Positions 14,603-24,911 of a stretch of DNA of 64,000 nucleotides are shown one piece after another. The notes under the pieces are model-generated. The model worked only from the letters and a program-made list of their open reading frames with translations, made no database searches and was not told the DNA's origin. The translations under genes and the position numbers were made by a program. The stretch comes from Flavobacterium sp. LHD-85 (GTDB lineage Bacteria > Bacteroidota > Bacteroidia > Flavobacteriales > Flavobacteriaceae), in NCBI RefSeq assembly GCF_030929595.1, contig NZ_JAVFVR010000001.1, positions 372,001 to 436,000 of the forward strand, read 5' to 3'. Position 1 is the first letter of the stretch; each line of letters starts with the position of its first letter.

Positions 14603-17209
14603 TTATTTTTTTACCAGCATTCTTTTGATCTCATTCAGCTTCATCAACGCTTCTACTGGTGTAATTGCATTAATATCGAGATTAAGAATCTCTTCTTTTA
14701 TCTCTTCCAACAAAGGATCATCCAGATTAAAGAAACTCATCTGCATTTCTTCATTTGCCGATTTTATTCCGTTTAAAGCATCGCTCGAATGATTCTTTTC
14801 CAATTTCTTTAAAAGTTTTTGAGCTTTCGTAATAACCAGCTGAGGCATTCCGGCCATTTTTGCCACGTGAATTCCAAAACTATGCGCGCTACCTCCTTTT
14901 ACCAGCTTTCTAACAAAAAGAACGGTATCTTTTAACTCTTTTACTGCCACATTGAAATTTTGGATTCTCGGCATCGATTCCGTCATTTCATTCAACTCAT
15001 GATAATGTGTTGCAAAAAGTGTTTTTGCTCTTCCTGGATGCTCGTGCAAGAATTCAGCAATGGCCCAAGCAATCGAGATTCCGTCATAAGTACTGGTTCC
15101 TCTTCCAATCTCATCCAACAACACCAAACTTCTATCTGACAGATTATTCAAAATAGAAGCCGTTTCGTTCATTTCGACCATAAAAGTAGATTCTCCCATT
15201 GAGATATTATCTGAAGCTCCAACTCTGGTAAAAATCTTATCTACAATTCCCATTCTAACACTATCAGCAGGAACAAAACTCCCCATTTGAGCCAAAAGCA
15301 CAATTAGAGCCGTTTGCCTTAAAATCGCCGATTTACCCGACATGTTGGGTCCGGTAATCATAATAATCTGCTGCGTTTCTCTATCCAAGAAAACATCATT
15401 GGCAATATATGGCGTTCCAACTGGCAATTGTTTTTCAATTACAGGGTGTCTTCCGTTTTTGATATCCAATTCGAAAGTATCATCTATTTCAGGCTGTACG
15501 TATTGGTTTTCGACAGCCATTTGCGTAAACGAACATAAACAATCCAATTGCGCAACCAAATATGCATTCATTTGAACAGGCTTGATGTAAGTAGAAATCC
15601 ATGCAACTAATTGCTCAAAAAGCTCGCTTTCTATTTTATAGATTTTTTCTTCAGCTCCTAAGATTTTGGCTTCATATTCTTTTAATTCTTCGGTAATATA
15701 TCGCTCTGCATTTACCAAAGTCTGCTTACGAATCCATTCTTCTGGAACTTTATCTTTATGCGTATTTCTAACTTCAATATAGTATCCGAAAACATTGTTA
15801 AAAGAAATCTTCAACGAAGAAATCCCTGTTCTTTCAGATTCACGTTTTTCAATTCCTTCTAAAAACTCTTTTCCTGAAGTCGAAATCGCACGCAATTCGT
15901 CCAGTTCTTCATTTATTCCTGAAGCTATTGCATTTCCTTTCGAAATGGCAACTGGCGCATCTTGATTTAAAGTTGTTTTAATTTTTTCGCGAAGCAAATC
16001 ACAAGCATGCAAACTGTCTCCGATTACTTTAACAGCTTCCTGAGGACTTTCCAACGCAAGGGTTTTAATTGGAATAATGGCATCCAAAGATTCCTTTAAA
16101 TATACAATTTCACGAGGAGACACTTTTCCTGCAGCAATTTTAGAAATCAAACGTTCTAAATCTGAAATCTGTTTAATCTGATATTGAATATTATGCAGAA
16201 TTTCAGGATTTGACTTTAAATATGCCACTACTTCATGACGGCTTTTTACTTTGTTTGCGTCTTTTAAAGGCAAAGCCAGCCATCTTTTCAACAGACGCCC
16301 TCCCATTGGAGAAAGTGTTTTATCAATAACATCCAAAAGCGTAACTGCATTTGGATTATAGCTATGATACAATTCTAAGTTTCGAATAGTAAAACGATCC
16401 ATCCAAACATAAGCATCTTCTGCAATACGCTGAATTGCCGTAATATGCTGCACACGATTATGCTGCGTTTCTGACAAATAATACAAAATTGCTCCAGAAG
16501 CAATAATTCCTTCTTTTAGTTCCTCAACTCCAAATCCTTTTAAGGAATTCGTTTGGAAATGCTTTGTTAATGTTTCTAAAGCATAATCTTCTTTGTATAT
16601 CCAATCTTCTAGATAGAAACTATGAAAATCTTCTCCAAAAGCAGTTTTAAAATCATTTTTATTATTCTTTGGAACCAAAACCTCACTTGGATTAAAGTTC
16701 TGCAATAATTTATCGATGTATTCTGCATTTCCTTGAGCTGTTAAAAACTCTCCTGTTGAAACGTCCAAAAATGAAATTCCGATATTTTTATTAGCAAAAT
16801 AAACAGATGCTAAGAAGTTATTAGATTTTGACTGCAAAACCTCATCGTTCAAAGAAACTCCTGGAGTTACAAGCTCCGTTACTCCTCTTTTTACGATTGT
16901 TTTGGTCATTTTCGGATCTTCCAACTGATCGCAGATCGCCACACGAAGTCCGGCTTTTACCAATTTTGGCAAATAAGTATTTACAGAATGATGCGGAAAC
17001 CCAGCCAATGCTGTTTCAGTATCAGACCCTGCTCCTCTTTTAGTTAATGTTATCCCTAAAATCTTAGAAGCTCTAATGGCGTCTTCTCCAAAGGTTTCAT
17101 AAAAATCTCCTACTCTGAAAAGCAGACATGCATCAGGATATTTAGCCTTGATTTCGTTGTACTGTTTCATTAAAGGTGTTTCTTTCACCACTTTCTCTTT
17201 AGCTGCCAA
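14603..17209 (-). CDS. mutS: DNA mismatch repair protein MutS
   Basis: MutS recognises mismatches and recruits MutL. The 868-residue protein is of MutS1 length. The mismatch-binding domain is at the N-terminus, with [11 protein letters not shown] carrying the Phe-x-Glu wedge. The ABC-type ATPase follows, with Walker A GPNMSGKS near residue 620 and Walker [17 protein letters not shown] behind it, and then the helix-turn-helix tail. The start is a TTG at 17209 giving [17 protein letters not shown]. The first in-frame ATG (17170) would remove 13 residues conserved in appearance, and there is no upstream ATG in frame. It has no partner in the window. Confidence 0.95.
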   Translation of the reverse strand: MAAKEKVVKETPLMKQYNEIKAKYPDACLLFRVGDFYETFGEDAIRASKILGITLTKRGAGSDTETALAGFPHHSVNTYLPKLVKAGLRVAICDQLEDPKMTKTIVKRGVTELVTPGVSLNDEVLQSKSNNFLASVYFANKNIGISFLDVSTGEFLTAQGNAEYIDKLLQNFNPSEVLVPKNNKNDFKTAFGEDFHSFYLEDWIYKEDYALETLTKHFQTNSLKGFGVEELKEGIIASGAILYYLSETQHNRVQHITAIQRIAEDAYVWMDRFTIRNLELYHSYNPNAVTLLDVIDKTLSPMGGRLLKRWLALPLKDANKVKSRHEVVAYLKSNPEILHNIQYQIKQISDLERLISKIAAGKVSPREIVYLKESLDAIIPIKTLALESPQEAVKVIGDSLHACDLLREKIKTTLNQDAPVAISKGNAIASGINEELDELRAISTSGKEFLEGIEKRESERTGISSLKISFNNVFGYYIEVRNTHKDKVPEEWIRKQTLVNAERYITEELKEYEAKILGAEEKIYKIESELFEQLVAWISTYIKPVQMNAYLVAQLDCLCSFTQMAVENQYVQPEIDDTFELDIKNGRHPVIEKQLPVGTPYIANDVFLDRETQQIIMITGPNMSGKSAILRQTALIVLLAQMGSFVPADSVRMGIVDKIFTRVGASDNISMGESTFMVEMNETASILNNLSDRSLVLLDEIGRGTSTYDGISIAWAIAEFLHEHPGRAKTLFATHYHELNEMTESMPRIQNFNVAVKELKDTVLFVRKLVKGGSAHSFGIHVAKMAGMPQLVITKAQKLLKKLEKNHSSDALNGIKSANEEMQMSFFNLDDPLLEEIKEEILNLDINAITPVEALMKLNEIKRMLVKK

Positions 17210-17331
17210 ATTATTATATTTTAAATGAAAAAATTAAGACAGCGAATTTATGATTTTTTGACGGCATATCGAAAACTTCAAAAATTAAAATATTTTAAGT
17301 TTTTTTTAGTTTACGGTTGGAGAATTTTATA

Positions 17332-17339
17332 TAGCTTTG
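17332..17339 (+). promoter_or_regulatory. -7 box upstream of the DUF1573 gene
   Basis: TAGCTTTG matches TAnnTTTG, 28 bp before the ATG. Confidence 0.5.
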
Positions 17340-17367
17340 TTTATCATTTAAAAAAAGACCCTTAAAG

Positions 17368-17799
17368 ATGAAAAAAATAATTTTATTCGCTATGTTAGCT
17401 GTTGCTGGTATCACAGTTACTAATGCACAAACAACTAAAAAAGCTAAAGCTGCTAAAGTTGCAAAAGTTGAAGGAGCTGGAATGGTTTTCGAAAACGAAA
17501 CTATCGATTACGGAACAATTGCACACAATGCTGACGGAAAACGTGAATTCGTTTTTGTAAACAACGGAACAAAACCGTTAATCATTACTAACGCTCAAGG
17601 ATCTTGCGGATGTACAGTTCCAACTTCTCCAAAAGAACCAATTGCTCCAGGAGCTAAAGGTGTTATTGGTGTAAAATATGCTACTGACAGAGTTGGTGCT
17701 TTTACAAAAACTGTAACTATTTCTTCTAACGCTGAAGGACAACCAACAAAAATCCTTACTATTAAAGGTACTGTTTTACCAGATCCAGTAAAAAGCTAA
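17368..17799 (+). CDS. Secreted DUF1573 protein
   Basis: A 143-residue protein with a signal peptide (cleavage after TNAQ, about residue 21), a short Lys/Ala-rich stretch (TTKKAKAAKVAKVEG) and one DUF1573 Ig-like (ASH-type) domain. The domain shows the hallmark GSCGCTVPTSPKEPIAPGA, followed by VTISSNAEG. These domains are common in Bacteroidota envelope proteins, and their role is not established. The two close cysteines in SCGC may form a disulfide. Single gene with promoter and terminator. Confidence 0.88.
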   Translation: MKKIILFAMLAVAGITVTNAQTTKKAKAAKVAKVEGAGMVFENETIDYGTIAHNADGKREFVFVNNGTKPLIITNAQGSCGCTVPTSPKEPIAPGAKGVIGVKYATDRVGAFTKTVTISSNAEGQPTKILTIKGTVLPDPVKS

Positions 17800-17825
17800 T
17801 CTGAAAAACATTTAAAATAATCAAA

Positions 17826-17854
17826 AAGCTTCCTTACCTTTGGAAGCTTTTTTT
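17826..17854 (+). terminator. Terminator after the DUF1573 gene
   Basis: AAGCTTCC and GGAAGCTT pair around a short loop, followed by TTTTT. Confidence 0.8.
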
Positions 17855-17873
17855 ATGACTAGAATTTAAAACA

Positions 17874-18410
17874 ATGAGAAAACTCGAAAACAGCGAACTA
17901 GACCGTAAATCGATTGAAGATTTTAAAAAATCGGAGAAAACCCCTTTAATATTAGTTTTAGACGATATTCGAAGTCTCCACAATATTGGTTCTGTTTTTA
18001 GAACAGCTGATGCGTTTTTGATTGAAAAAATAATTTTATGCGGTATTACTGCAACTCCTCCAAACAAAGAAATTCATAAAACTGCTCTTGGCGCAACTGA
18101 AACTGTAACATGGGAACATCATGAGAATGTTTTGGAAGTGATTGAAAATTTGAAGAAAGAAAATGTTTTGACTATGGCTATTGAGCAAGTTGAAAGTGCG
18201 ATTTTTCTTCAGGATTTCAAAATTGAAAAGAACCAGAAATATGCTTTGGTTTTTGGAAATGAGGTTTATGGCGTATCGCAGGAAGCTGTTGCAATCTGTG
18301 ATGGATGTATTGAAATTCCTCAGTTGGGAACAAAACACTCTCTTAATATTTCTGTAAGTGCCGGAATTGTTGTCTGGGATTTATTTCAAAAAATAAACTG
18401 GCCTGAATAA
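17874..18410 (+). CDS. TrmH/SpoU-family RNA methyltransferase
   Basis: A 178-residue SPOUT methyltransferase that should 2'-O-methylate a tRNA or rRNA ribose using S-adenosylmethionine. Motif 1 is DDIRSLHNIGSVFRTADAF (about residues 28-46), motif 2 is LVFGNEVYGVS, and motif 3 is KHSLNISVSAGIVVWD. Together they form the trefoil-knot cofactor site. It lacks the extra N-terminal substrate domain of TrmB/RlmB-type members, so the RNA target is uncertain. It starts shortly after the DUF1573 terminator. Confidence 0.92.
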   Translation: MRKLENSELDRKSIEDFKKSEKTPLILVLDDIRSLHNIGSVFRTADAFLIEKIILCGITATPPNKEIHKTALGATETVTWEHHENVLEVIENLKKENVLTMAIEQVESAIFLQDFKIEKNQKYALVFGNEVYGVSQEAVAICDGCIEIPQLGTKHSLNISVSAGIVVWDLFQKINWPE

Positions 18411-18452
18411 AAATTTATTTTTTTATTCTCAATTAATTGATATTTTTAGCGA

Positions 18453-20642
18453 ATGAAGAATATCAAATTAGCACTCTTTTTCTTTTTATTTTCCGTTTTA
18501 AGTTTTAATTTTTCTAATGCAAATGAAAATATAAAAACTTTTAACAAAAAGAATGAATACTTCTCAAAACCAAGTATAAATTCAAAAATAAAAAAACAAA
18601 AGAAAAGCAGTTTCGTAATTGACCCTCCAAAACTTATTGCGCACGGAGATCAATTTTATTGCCCACAGACATCAATCAACATTGTAACTGACTTTAGAAT
18701 TGATCATGACATTGCCGAAAACGGAACACAAGTACTTTATATTCAAATTTCGTCTGGATATTCAAATGGATTTGACCGATTAGAGCTAACAAACCCAACC
18801 TTGCATTCTAATATTGTAAGCAGTTGGGACGCTACTTCGGGAAAACTAAGATTGTCAGGAACAACTGCTTCTGAAATTTCTTATGCCGATTTTGTGTCAG
18901 CGGTAAAAGATGTTGTCTTTACTAACTCTTCTGCAACAGCTAGCGGAACAAGAACATTTTCTATTACAATTGGACAAGCTAATTATTTGCCTTCTACCGG
19001 ACATTATTATCTCTTTATTCCAAATATAGGGGTTACTTGGACAAATGCAAGAGATTTAGCCACTTCAAGCACTTACTACGGTCTTCAAGGCTACTTAGCT
19101 ACCATTTTATCTGCCGATGAAGCCAAACTAATTGGCGAGCAAGCTTCTGGAACTGGTTGGATTGGAGGAAGTGATGCCGAAACAGAAGGTGTCTGGAAAT
19201 GGGTTACTGGCCCAGAAACCGGAACTGTTTTTTGGAACGGAAATTCAAATGGCTCGACTCCAAATTATGCTTTTTGGAACACAGGCGAACCCAACCAGCA
19301 AGGTGATGAAGATTATGCGCACATTACTCAGCCGGGTGTTGGAATACGAGGCTCTTGGAATGATTTATCAAATACAGGTTCACTTACACCTGGAGATGCT
19401 TATCAGCCAAAAGGATATATTGTAGAATATGGTGGAATGTCAGGCGAAGCTCCGCTAGAAATTGCTGCTAGCACCAAAATCACAATTCCTATAGCAACTC
19501 CTGCTATTGACCCAACCCCAGTTTGTGATTCGGGAAGTTTTACTTTTAATGCAACGGCAACTGCTGGAGCAACAATTAGGTGGTTTGATGCTGCTGTTGG
19601 CGGAAATTTATTAGCAACAGGTTCAACTTATACCACAACCACAATAGCCACAACTACAACTTATTATGTTGATGCCGGCTGCGAATCCAATCGCAAGTCA
19701 GTAAAAGCAACTGTAAATACAACTCCCGCAACTCCAATAGCAGAAAAAGACACTTATACTAATTGTGGTGCGGGATCTTTAACAATTAAAGCAACTTCAA
19801 ATATTGGAACAATAAACTGGTTTACTTCTCCAACTGACGGAACAAGTGTTTTTACAGGAACAACTTTTACAACTCCAACAATTTCCTCCAATACATCCTA
19901 CTATGCCGAGGCATCAAATAATGGATGCACAAATACAACTAGAACCCCTATAAACATTGTAATTAACACACCTCCTGCTGTTACAGATGAAACTTTGCCT
20001 TTGTGCCAGTTCCAATCTATTACATTAGATGCAGGAATTTCTGGAATGAGTTATTTATGGTCAAATGCTAACGAATCTACTCAACAAATTACAGTTAGCA
20101 AAGGAGGCAAATATACCGTCGTTGTTACGAGCCCCGAAAACTGTTCGAGCACAAAAACAATTATGGTCGAAGAACATATGATTCCTCAAATTGCGCGTAT
20201 TGATGTTGAAGGAACAAGAGCCATAATTTATCCTGCAAAAGCAGAAAATTATTTTGAGTATTCTGTTGACGGTGTTAATTATCAAGATTCAACTGTTTTT
20301 TACGATGTTCCTGGCGGATTGCAAACTGCTTATGCGCGAGAAAAAAATGGATGCGGTGGAACTACTAAACAATTTGTCGTACTTGTTTTTCCTGCTTTTT
20401 TTACTCCAAACAATGATACTTACAACGATGTCTGGGAAGTAACCGGAATGGAGAATTATCCTCAGGCTGTAGTTACGATTTTTGATCGCTACGGAAAGCT
20501 AATAGCACAATTAAGCCGTTTTAAAATGAGCTGGGACGGCACTTTAAACCAAGTTGCGCTTCCTGCTTCTGATTATTGGTACGCTTTAAAAGTAGATGAT
20601 TCAATGCCCGTTTTAAAAGGACATTTTACATTAAAAAGATGA
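18453..20642 (+). CDS. C-type-lectin protein with T9SS type B sorting domain
   Basis: A 729-residue surface protein. A signal peptide (residues 1-23) precedes a beta-rich region (about 55-175). A C-type-lectin-like domain (about 178-330) follows, with WTNARDLATSS, GWIGGSDAETEG, FWNTGEPNQQGDEDYAHI and WNDL. Then come Ig-like repeats (about 345-560, each with WF... and TTYYV/TSYYAEA motifs). The C-terminal gliding-type sorting domain (about 645-729) contains FFTPNNDTYNDVWEV, IFDRYGKL and MSWDG. The last domain marks export by the type IX secretion system and surface attachment. The ligand is probably a glycan, which is inference from the lectin fold. Confidence 0.88.
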   Translation: MKNIKLALFFFLFSVLSFNFSNANENIKTFNKKNEYFSKPSINSKIKKQKKSSFVIDPPKLIAHGDQFYCPQTSINIVTDFRIDHDIAENGTQVLYIQISSGYSNGFDRLELTNPTLHSNIVSSWDATSGKLRLSGTTASEISYADFVSAVKDVVFTNSSATASGTRTFSITIGQANYLPSTGHYYLFIPNIGVTWTNARDLATSSTYYGLQGYLATILSADEAKLIGEQASGTGWIGGSDAETEGVWKWVTGPETGTVFWNGNSNGSTPNYAFWNTGEPNQQGDEDYAHITQPGVGIRGSWNDLSNTGSLTPGDAYQPKGYIVEYGGMSGEAPLEIAASTKITIPIATPAIDPTPVCDSGSFTFNATATAGATIRWFDAAVGGNLLATGSTYTTTTIATTTTYYVDAGCESNRKSVKATVNTTPATPIAEKDTYTNCGAGSLTIKATSNIGTINWFTSPTDGTSVFTGTTFTTPTISSNTSYYAEASNNGCTNTTRTPINIVINTPPAVTDETLPLCQFQSITLDAGISGMSYLWSNANESTQQITVSKGGKYTVVVTSPENCSSTKTIMVEEHMIPQIARIDVEGTRAIIYPAKAENYFEYSVDGVNYQDSTVFYDVPGGLQTAYAREKNGCGGTTKQFVVLVFPAFFTPNNDTYNDVWEVTGMENYPQAVVTIFDRYGKLIAQLSRFKMSWDGTLNQVALPASDYWYALKVDDSMPVLKGHFTLKR

Positions 20643-20653
20643 TTTTTAATTAG

Positions 20654-20746
20654 TCAATGTGCCAATTTGATAATTAGATAATTTGAAACGATAAATTCAG
20701 AAAATTATCTAATTGTCTCATTTTCTAATTATCTAATTGCCCCATT
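20654..20746. repeat. AT-rich inverted repeat (AATTATCTAATT family), copy 1
   Basis: GTCAATGTGCCAATTTGATA plus AATTAGATAATT on the left faces AATTATCTAATTG (twice) and CCCCATT on the right. It lies between convergent genes. A relative with the same words is at 44836-44925. Confidence 0.6.
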
Positions 20747-21880
20747 TCAATTAAGCTTCTTCTTAATTTCATTTAAAATATAAAGATAATCTTCGTGTTT
20801 TTTCACAAAATCACGGTCAGAAACATCAATGATTAAAACATTCAAATCGGTTTGGGATTTCATGTATTCTAAATAACCATTATTGATTTTTTCTAAATAC
20901 GCAGCTTCAATATTCTGTTCATAAACTCGTCCGCGTTTTTTGATATTTTGAAGAAGACGATCTGTATTTTGATATAAATAAATATACAAATCTGGTTTTG
21001 GCATTTCTTTGTAAATAATATCGAATAGATTTCTGTACAAACGATATTCATCTTCAGCAAGCGTAATTTTTGCAAAAATCAGTGATTTAAAAATATGATA
21101 ATCTGCAACTATAAAATCTTTGAACAAATCAAACTGCGCCAGATCATCGGCTAACTGCTGATAACGATCGGCAAGAAATGACATTTCTAAAGGAAATGCA
21201 TATCGGTTTTGATCTTTATAAAACTTTGGCAAAAACGGATTATCAGCAAATCTTTCTAAAACCATTTTTCCGTTAAAATCTTCTGCAATTTTATGCACAA
21301 GAGTTGTTTTTCCTGCTCCGATATTTCCTTCAAAAGCCACATAATTAAACTGATTTAGCAGAATTTCACTAATCGGACTTTTCAAATCCTGAACAACTGT
21401 GCATACACTCTCATCTGGAGTAATTGCAATCAATTCCGAAACTGTTTTCTGCAAAATCGGGTGTTTCCAATTTAGCTTTAAATCCTGCATTGGCAGCAAA
21501 ACAAAATTCCTATTTTGCATTAGCGGATGCGGAACCTGAAGTTTTTCGGTATCAATTATTTCAGTATCAAAAGCAATCAAATCAACATCTATAATTCTCG
21601 ACTGATATCCTTCTTGATTCAAACGGATTCTTCCCAGTTCTTTTTCGACTTTTAAAATCTGATTGAGTATTTTTTGTGCAGATGAATTAGTATGCAAAAG
21701 AAGCGCACAATTATAAAAAGCATCACTTTCAAAACCCCATGCAGGAGTTTCATAAAGTTTTGAAACCTGTATAACAGTCCCCACATTTTGGTGTATTAAA
21801 TCAATACATTTCTGAATGTTTTCTAGTCTGCTGCCTTGGTTGCTGCCTATCGATAAAACGACTTGATGCTGTAATTTCAT
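20747..21880 (-). CDS. folK: Fused HPPK (FolK) - deoxynucleoside kinase
   Basis: A 377-residue two-domain protein. Residues 1 to about 155 are 6-hydroxymethyl-7,8-dihydropterin pyrophosphokinase (folate synthesis), with SIGSNQG, YETPAWGF (43-50) and the metal site D98-V-D100. Residues about 178-377 form a deoxynucleoside kinase that phosphorylates salvaged deoxynucleosides, with P-loop GNIGAGKTT (185-193), ERFADNPFL and DRYQQ. There is no stop or frameshift between the two. Such fusions are known in Flavobacteria, and they may link folate-dependent thymidylate synthesis with nucleoside salvage, which is inference. Confidence 0.92.
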   Translation of the reverse strand: MKLQHQVVLSIGSNQGSRLENIQKCIDLIHQNVGTVIQVSKLYETPAWGFESDAFYNCALLLHTNSSAQKILNQILKVEKELGRIRLNQEGYQSRIIDVDLIAFDTEIIDTEKLQVPHPLMQNRNFVLLPMQDLKLNWKHPILQKTVSELIAITPDESVCTVVQDLKSPISEILLNQFNYVAFEGNIGAGKTTLVHKIAEDFNGKMVLERFADNPFLPKFYKDQNRYAFPLEMSFLADRYQQLADDLAQFDLFKDFIVADYHIFKSLIFAKITLAEDEYRLYRNLFDIIYKEMPKPDLYIYLYQNTDRLLQNIKKRGRVYEQNIEAAYLEKINNGYLEYMKSQTDLNVLIIDVSDRDFVKKHEDYLYILNEIKKKLN

Positions 21881-22018
21881 AATTAATGCAAATTAACTAA
21901 AACTATTTTAGAATTAACCAATATATTTGTGAAACGACGTCTCAAATCTAATCCTAAATTTAGATGTCTAATTTGTAACATTTTGCCCTTTTTCGCTACT
22001 TATTAAAAAAATATACAT

Positions 22019-23776
22019 ATGAAGTTTTTAGGAAATGTAATTGCCACAGTAATTGGTATTTTTGTATTTATTATGCTCTTCTTTTTTGGAGTAATTTTTA
22101 TTGGAGCCATTTTTGGCGGAGACGACAGTGTTTCTGTCAAATCGGATTCGGTTATTGAATTAAATTTAAAAGAAATTAAAAATGATTACGCGGGGAAATA
22201 TAAAGATCCTTGGGTAACTGTCTTTTCAGACAAAAAAGGCATCGGATTGACCGATGTTATCAATGCCATTGAAGCGGCAAAAACAGACGACAATATTAAA
22301 GGTATTTCGATCTTAAATGATGAATCTTCTCTTGGTCTTGCACAATATAAAGATTTAAGAAATGCTCTAGAAAGCTTTAAAAAATCTGGAAAATTTGTCT
22401 GGGCTTACGCTAACACTTATTCGCAAAAAGAATATTATTTAAATTCTGTTGCCAACACCATTTATTTAAACCCTGCTGGAGATCTTGATTTTAAAGGTCT
22501 TTCTTCTGAAATTATGTTCTTTAAAGATTTTCAGGATAAGTCAGGAATTCGTATGGAAGTCATTCGTCACGGAAAATATAAAAGTGCCGTTGAACCTTTC
22601 TTAGAAAACAAAATGAGTGATGCTAACAGAGAGCAAATCACTGCGCTTTTAAACTCCATCTGGGCAACTGTTTCTACTGATATTTCAAAAAGCAGAAATA
22701 TTCCGTTGCCTAAATTAAACGAAATTGCAAACGGACTCCTAGCAAGAACTCCTGAAATGGCCAAACAACAGCATTTGGTTGATATTATTGCTTACGAAGA
22801 TGTTTATCATGATGCTATCAGAAAAGCGCTAAAAGTAGATAAAGACGAAGATTACAATAAAATTTCAATCTCAGATTATACTCAAAACAATGTTACAACA
22901 GCATTAGCTAATAGTGCAACAGATCAGATTGCTATTATTTACGCTCAAGGCGAAATTGGAAGTGGTGAAGGAGATGTAAATACTATTGGTGAAGGTTCAA
23001 TGCGCCGTTCTTTACAAGAAGCAAGAAAAAATGATGACGTTAAGGCAATTGTTCTTAGAATTGATAGTCCTGGCGGAAGCGCATTAACCTCTGATTTAAT
23101 TTGGAGAGAAATAGAAATTACGAAAAAAGTAAAACCTGTTGTGGTTTCTATGGGTAATTATGCCGCTTCTGGCGGCTATTATATTGCGTGTAACGCCAAT
23201 AAAATATTTGCTGAAAATAACACTATCACAGGATCTATTGGAGTTTTCGGAATGCTGCCAAACTTTAGCCCATTGGCTAACAAATTAGGAATTAACTCTG
23301 AACAGGTTAAAACGCATGAGAATTCGGCAAACTACAGTCCGTTTTTACCAGTCGATGAAAAATTCAAAGCTTTTACCTTAGAAGGAGTTGAAAAAATCTA
23401 CAACACTTTTGTAAGCCACGTTGCCGAAGGCCGTAAAATGACTTTTGAACAAGTTGATGCTATTGCCCAAGGTAGAGTTTGGTCTGGAACTGAAGCGTTA
23501 AAAATTGGTTTAGTTGATAAAATAGGCGGATTGAATGATGCAATTGCCGAAGCAGCTAGAATCGCTAAAGTAAAAAATTACAGTACTCAAAATTATCCTG
23601 AATACGAAAAAACCTTAAACGATCTTTTAGGCAATCTTCCTTTTGCAAAATCAAAAGAGGCATTTATAAAAGAAGAAATCGGAGAAGAAAACTACCTTCT
23701 TATCGAACAGGTGAAAAAATTCCAAAAACAAAAAGGAATACAAGCGATATTGCCTTACGGAATCAATATTTATTAA
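22019..23776 (+). CDS. sppA: Signal peptide peptidase SppA, 67K type
   Basis: An inner-membrane serine protease that degrades leftover signal peptides. The 585-residue protein has one N-terminal membrane helix (residues 8-33) and the tandem S49 peptidase repeats of the long form. The catalytic pair is K188 in GKYKSAVEPF (first repeat) and S384 in NYAASGGYY (second repeat). The sequence RIDSPGGS precedes the serine. It is followed after 13 bp by a secreted alpha/beta hydrolase gene, probably cotranscribed. Confidence 0.95.
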   Translation: MKFLGNVIATVIGIFVFIMLFFFGVIFIGAIFGGDDSVSVKSDSVIELNLKEIKNDYAGKYKDPWVTVFSDKKGIGLTDVINAIEAAKTDDNIKGISILNDESSLGLAQYKDLRNALESFKKSGKFVWAYANTYSQKEYYLNSVANTIYLNPAGDLDFKGLSSEIMFFKDFQDKSGIRMEVIRHGKYKSAVEPFLENKMSDANREQITALLNSIWATVSTDISKSRNIPLPKLNEIANGLLARTPEMAKQQHLVDIIAYEDVYHDAIRKALKVDKDEDYNKISISDYTQNNVTTALANSATDQIAIIYAQGEIGSGEGDVNTIGEGSMRRSLQEARKNDDVKAIVLRIDSPGGSALTSDLIWREIEITKKVKPVVVSMGNYAASGGYYIACNANKIFAENNTITGSIGVFGMLPNFSPLANKLGINSEQVKTHENSANYSPFLPVDEKFKAFTLEGVEKIYNTFVSHVAEGRKMTFEQVDAIAQGRVWSGTEALKIGLVDKIGGLNDAIAEAARIAKVKNYSTQNYPEYEKTLNDLLGNLPFAKSKEAFIKEEIGEENYLLIEQVKKFQKQKGIQAILPYGINIY

Positions 23777-23789
23777 TTCGGATTAAAAG

Positions 23790-24737
23790 ATGAATAAAGT
23801 AATTCTTTTTCTAACGGTTTTGTTTTGGAGTTTCTTAAACGCCCAAACCAAAAAAGAAATCACGTTTAAGGAAACGCCAGCGATTTTAAAGATCAATAAC
23901 GATCAAATTTTTGGTACATTGACAACGCCAGACTTGACCAAAAAAATTCCAGTTGCTTTAATCATTGCAGGTTCTGGCCCAACGGACAGAAACGGAAATA
24001 ATCCGATGATGAAAAACAATTCGTTGAAAATGCTTGCAGAGGCTTTGGCTAAAAACGGAATTGCATCATTACGTTACGACAAAAGAGCTATTGGAGAAAG
24101 TAAAGCTGCTGGAGGATCTGAAAGCAGTCTGGTTTTTGAAAATTACATTCAAGACGCAAAAAGCTGGATTAATTATTTAAAACAGGATAAACGTTTTTCT
24201 AAAATAATTATAATTGGTCACAGCGAAGGCTCTTTGATTGGAATGGTTGCCAGTGCAAAAGCAGATAAATTTATTTCGATCGCAGGTGCAGGCGAACCAG
24301 CAGATCAGATTTTAAAAACGCAGATTGGCGCAAAGTCAATGAAACCGCTTAACGATTTAACCTTCCCTATTATTGATAGTTTAAAAAACGGATTTGAAGT
24401 AAAAAAAGTCGATCCAATGCTGAATTCACTTTTCAGACCAAGCATTCAGCCTTATCTTATTTCTTGGTTCAAATACAATCCGCAGACCGAAATACAAAAG
24501 CTTACTATTCCTGTTTTAATAGTACAGGGAAATAATGATATTCAGATTGCAGTAAAAGATGCCGAAAATTTAAAACAGGCAAACAAAAATGCAGACTTGC
24601 AGATTATTGACAAGATGAATCACATCATGAAAATTGTTGATGGTGGCCAAGAGGCCAATTTAGCCAGTTACAATAATGAGACCCTTCCTATTTCAGAAGT
24701 CTTAATTGAGAAAATAGTTTCATTTATTCAGAAATAA
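23790..24737 (+). CDS. Secreted alpha/beta hydrolase
   Basis: A 315-residue hydrolase with a signal peptide (MNKVILFLTVLFWSFLNAQ). Seen are the oxyanion region AGSGPTDRNGNN, the nucleophile in IGHSEGS (about residues 147-153), VQGNNDIQI before the acid and MNHIMK with the likely catalytic His. It resembles periplasmic prolyl-oligopeptidase-like or S9/S33-type esterases of Bacteroidota. The substrate is unknown. It is second in an operon with sppA and ends in a terminator. Confidence 0.85.
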   Translation: MNKVILFLTVLFWSFLNAQTKKEITFKETPAILKINNDQIFGTLTTPDLTKKIPVALIIAGSGPTDRNGNNPMMKNNSLKMLAEALAKNGIASLRYDKRAIGESKAAGGSESSLVFENYIQDAKSWINYLKQDKRFSKIIIIGHSEGSLIGMVASAKADKFISIAGAGEPADQILKTQIGAKSMKPLNDLTFPIIDSLKNGFEVKKVDPMLNSLFRPSIQPYLISWFKYNPQTEIQKLTIPVLIVQGNNDIQIAVKDAENLKQANKNADLQIIDKMNHIMKIVDGGQEANLASYNNETLPISEVLIEKIVSFIQK

Positions 24738-24752
24738 TAAAATAAACACCCT

Positions 24753-24793
24753 AAAAAATCCGTTTTGAAAATAGTTCTCAACGGATTTTTTTT
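24753..24793 (+). terminator. Terminator after the sppA-hydrolase unit
   Basis: AAAATCCGTT (24755-24764) and AACGGATTTT (24780-24789) pair, followed by TTTT. Confidence 0.8.
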
Positions 24794-24911
24794 ATTTAAC
24801 AATTTTAATAATTTTCTTACATAATTAAGAAAACTTTATCTTTAAACTCTAGTAAAAAAAACTATTTTTGCAGGAGTCGATTTTAAAATGTAAACCCTCA
24901 AATCTATTTAT

